From positions 1 to 6,610 of the forward strand of contig SOJY01000120.1 of the NCBI GenBank assembly GCA_004376385.1: a stretch of 6,610 nt of DNA, given 5' to 3'. The notes below the pieces were generated by a model. That model made no database searches, was not told the origin of the DNA, and saw only the letters and a program-made list of their open reading frames with translations. Shown here one piece after another: positions 5,785 through 6,610 of this stretch. A program made the translations under genes and the position numbers. Positions within the stretch are counted from its first letter, which is position 1. Each line of letters starts with the position of its first letter. This DNA is from Candidatus Bathyarchaeum sp. Lineage in GTDB: Archaea; Thermoproteota; Bathyarchaeia; Bathyarchaeales; Bathyarchaeaceae.

Positions 5785-5931
5785 ATGAAGTTGCACTTTA
5801 CCTTAATCAATCCGCCAGCACCACACATTGAAGGTTCCGCCGTGCTTGGTATAGCAGTTCTCCCTTTAGGCCTCGCTTATCTAGCTGCTGTACTTGAAGG
5901 AGAAAGCTCATTCGGCAATAAACTCCGATAA
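5785..5931 (+). pseudogene. Truncated N terminus of a B12-binding-type radical SAM protein
   Basis: ATG 5785 follows a good ribosome binding site (GAGGGGAAGAC) and lies 42 bases after the radical SAM stop, as in an operon. The product starts MKLHFTLINPPAP and continues with LPLGLAYLAAVLEGE. This is the typical opening of cobalamin-binding-domain radical SAM proteins, which normally run to several hundred residues. After LEGE (about 5903) the resemblance ends, and the frame stops eight codons later at TAA 5929-5931. No continuation of the B12-binding domain is seen in any forward frame downstream, so this is a deletion or recombination breakpoint rather than a simple frameshift. It is a broken gene or, less likely, a 48-aa peptide. 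Confidence 0.7.
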
Positions 5932-5963
5932 TTTAAACCGAGATTCAAAACTACCCCTGACCA

Positions 5964-5985
5964 CCATCCAAAAACTTTTGGGTGG
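5964..5985. repeat. Ten-base-pair hairpin downstream of the truncated gene
   Basis: CCATCCAAAA (5964-5973) pairs with TTTTGGGTGG (5976-5985), with one G-U pair and a very tight loop. It lies about 60 bases after what appears to be a recombination breakpoint. No T-run follows, so a terminator role is not well supported. It could be a terminator-like fold or the trace of a small mobile element. Confidence 0.35.
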
Positions 5986-6051
5986 GCAGATTTGGAATTA
6001 CCTTGTCTGTGCAGTCATCCAAAGGCTCACCGCATATTTTTTAACGCTAAT

Positions 6052-6060
6052 CTTTTTATA
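6052..6060 (+). promoter_or_regulatory. TATA box of the winged-helix gene
   Basis: CTTTTTATA is a good archaeal TATA element. Initiation about 25 bases downstream falls near 6081, just before the ribosome binding site AAAGGTG (6083-6089), which is six bases from the ATG at 6096. The leader would be only about 15 bases long. Confidence 0.55.
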
Positions 6061-6095
6061 CGATATTGGATTTCCTCTTTCGAAAGGTGTATACA

Positions 6096-6305
6096 ATGAG
6101 TAAGAGAAAGAAACTTGAAAAAAGAATTCTCTCGTTGTTCAGTCAAGTTGATAAGCCTTTAACTCTAGCTGAAACTTCGGAGCATCTCGGAGAATCTACA
6201 AAAGATGTCTACAAAGCTTTACGACATTTATTCGAAAAAGAAAAAGTTTACACCGTAGAAGGTAGGCGATATAAACTTTCCAGCTCGAATTCTAGTGATA
6301 CGTAG
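6096..6305 (+). CDS. Small winged helix-turn-helix DNA-binding protein
   Basis: I chose ATG 6096 (69 aa) because AAAGGTG lies six bases upstream and a TATA box is well placed. A longer frame from 6066 would overlap the promoter region. The protein is a minimal winged helix: a basic start (MSKRKKLEKR), helix 1 ILSLFSQV, then the helix-turn-helix TLAETSEHLGESTKDVYKAL followed by RHLFEKEKV, and a beta wing YTVEGRRYKL ending in a polar Ser-rich tail. This is the usual form of single-domain archaeal regulators, which bind DNA as dimers. No effector domain or metal site is present. Its targets are unknown. It is convergent with the stress protein gene and not obviously linked to the truncated gene upstream. 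Confidence 0.8.
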   Translation: MSKRKKLEKRILSLFSQVDKPLTLAETSEHLGESTKDVYKALRHLFEKEKVYTVEGRRYKLSSSNSSDT

Positions 6306-6366
6306 GCCAAGGCGTAGAGAGAGTTTGAAGCAGTAAAGCGTGAACGTCAATTCGGAAGAGAACAGT

Positions 6367-6610
6367 TCATTTTACGATCATTACCGAGCAATGAGTCTTT
6401 CTGCAAACCCCATGACTTACGCTGCCTAGCAGCAGTTCTTTTATTCTACTCACTCCCCTCGCGCCCATAACAATCAAATCAATCTTCTCCTCCTTCGCGG
6501 TGCGAACTATCTCATGAACCGCGTCTCCCTCTTTCAGGACAGCCTTTACGGGAATCTTCTGTTTCTTGACTGTGTGTTTAGCCTCAGCTAAGATTTTGTT
6601 ACCTATTCTC
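6367..6610 (-). CDS. Universal stress protein (UspA family), C-terminal part
   Basis: This leftward gene enters from the right edge, and 80 residues plus the stop are visible (TGA at 6369-6367). The end reads DLIVMGARGVSRIKELLLGS, then VSHGVCRKTHCSVMIVK. The G-x-x-G, nine residues, G-S pattern is the ATP-binding signature of the Usp fold, and the final CSVMIVK strand is typical of family C termini. Usp proteins are about 140-150 aa, so roughly the first half lies outside the window. They are small cytoplasmic nucleotide-binding proteins linked to stress responses. The gene is convergent with the winged-helix gene, with 61 bases between them. Confidence 0.9.
   Translation of the reverse strand, partial: RIGNKILAEAKHTVKKQKIPVKAVLKEGDAVHEIVRTAKEEKIDLIVMGARGVSRIKELLLGSVSHGVCRKTHCSVMIVK

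Noticed and set aside
5894..6103. A 69-codon frame with a hydrophobic stretch, as a possible small membrane protein.
   Set aside because: It starts at a TTG inside the truncated gene without a ribosome binding site, and overlaps both a hairpin and the TATA box of the winged-helix gene.
1..6610. CRISPR array, insertion sequence with transposase, integrase, or toxin-antitoxin pair.
   Set aside because: I saw no regularly spaced repeats, transposase or integrase motifs, and no paired small genes. The 69-aa winged-helix gene stands alone.

Overview
The window looks archaeal. It opens in the 3' part of a tRNA-Glu gene whose CCA end is encoded in the DNA. Several genes have archaeal-type TATA boxes (TTTAAA, TTTTTATA) at a suitable distance upstream, and two probable genes start with TTG. 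The radical SAM and universal stress protein genes are of kinds common in archaea. I cannot name a genus. An uncultured archaeon is a reasonable guess, but not one the sequence proves.

Region 1 (1-120) holds the end of tRNA-Glu(UUC) and T-rich terminator-like sequence. Region 2 (121-3907) is an accessory block of three proteins arranged around a divergent promoter region (about 2309-2587). Leftward lie a 223-aa protein of uncertain family (weak resemblance to DUF1054/YktB) and then a 468-aa protein with a C-terminal PD-(D/E)XK nuclease core. Rightward lies a 439-aa protein with a central TIR domain between two unrecognised domains. A TIR protein (NADase or signalling fold) beside a PD-(D/E)XK nuclease, next to a tRNA gene and AT-richer than its right-hand neighbour, is what an antiviral defence island looks like. 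I recognise no named defence system with this composition, so this is the window's candidate for something undescribed.

Region 3 (3908-4287) is a 380-base gap without a convincing long gene. It contains an AT-rich dyad just after the TIR gene, a 21-codon mini-ORF with a good ribosome binding site, and a cluster of palindromes and GTCAA/TTGAC pentamers upstream of the next gene. Region 4 (4288-5931) has a full-length radical SAM/SPASM enzyme, followed at 42 bases by the intact start of a B12-binding-type radical SAM protein that breaks off after about 40 recognisable residues.

Region 5 (5932-6610) has a 69-aa winged-helix DNA-binding protein with a clear TATA box and ribosome binding site. 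Facing it is the C-terminal part of a universal stress protein, cut by the window edge.

The left block appears to be acquired DNA with a shared theme (nuclease, TIR effector, accessory protein). The right half looks like ordinary archaeal genome with one decayed gene.
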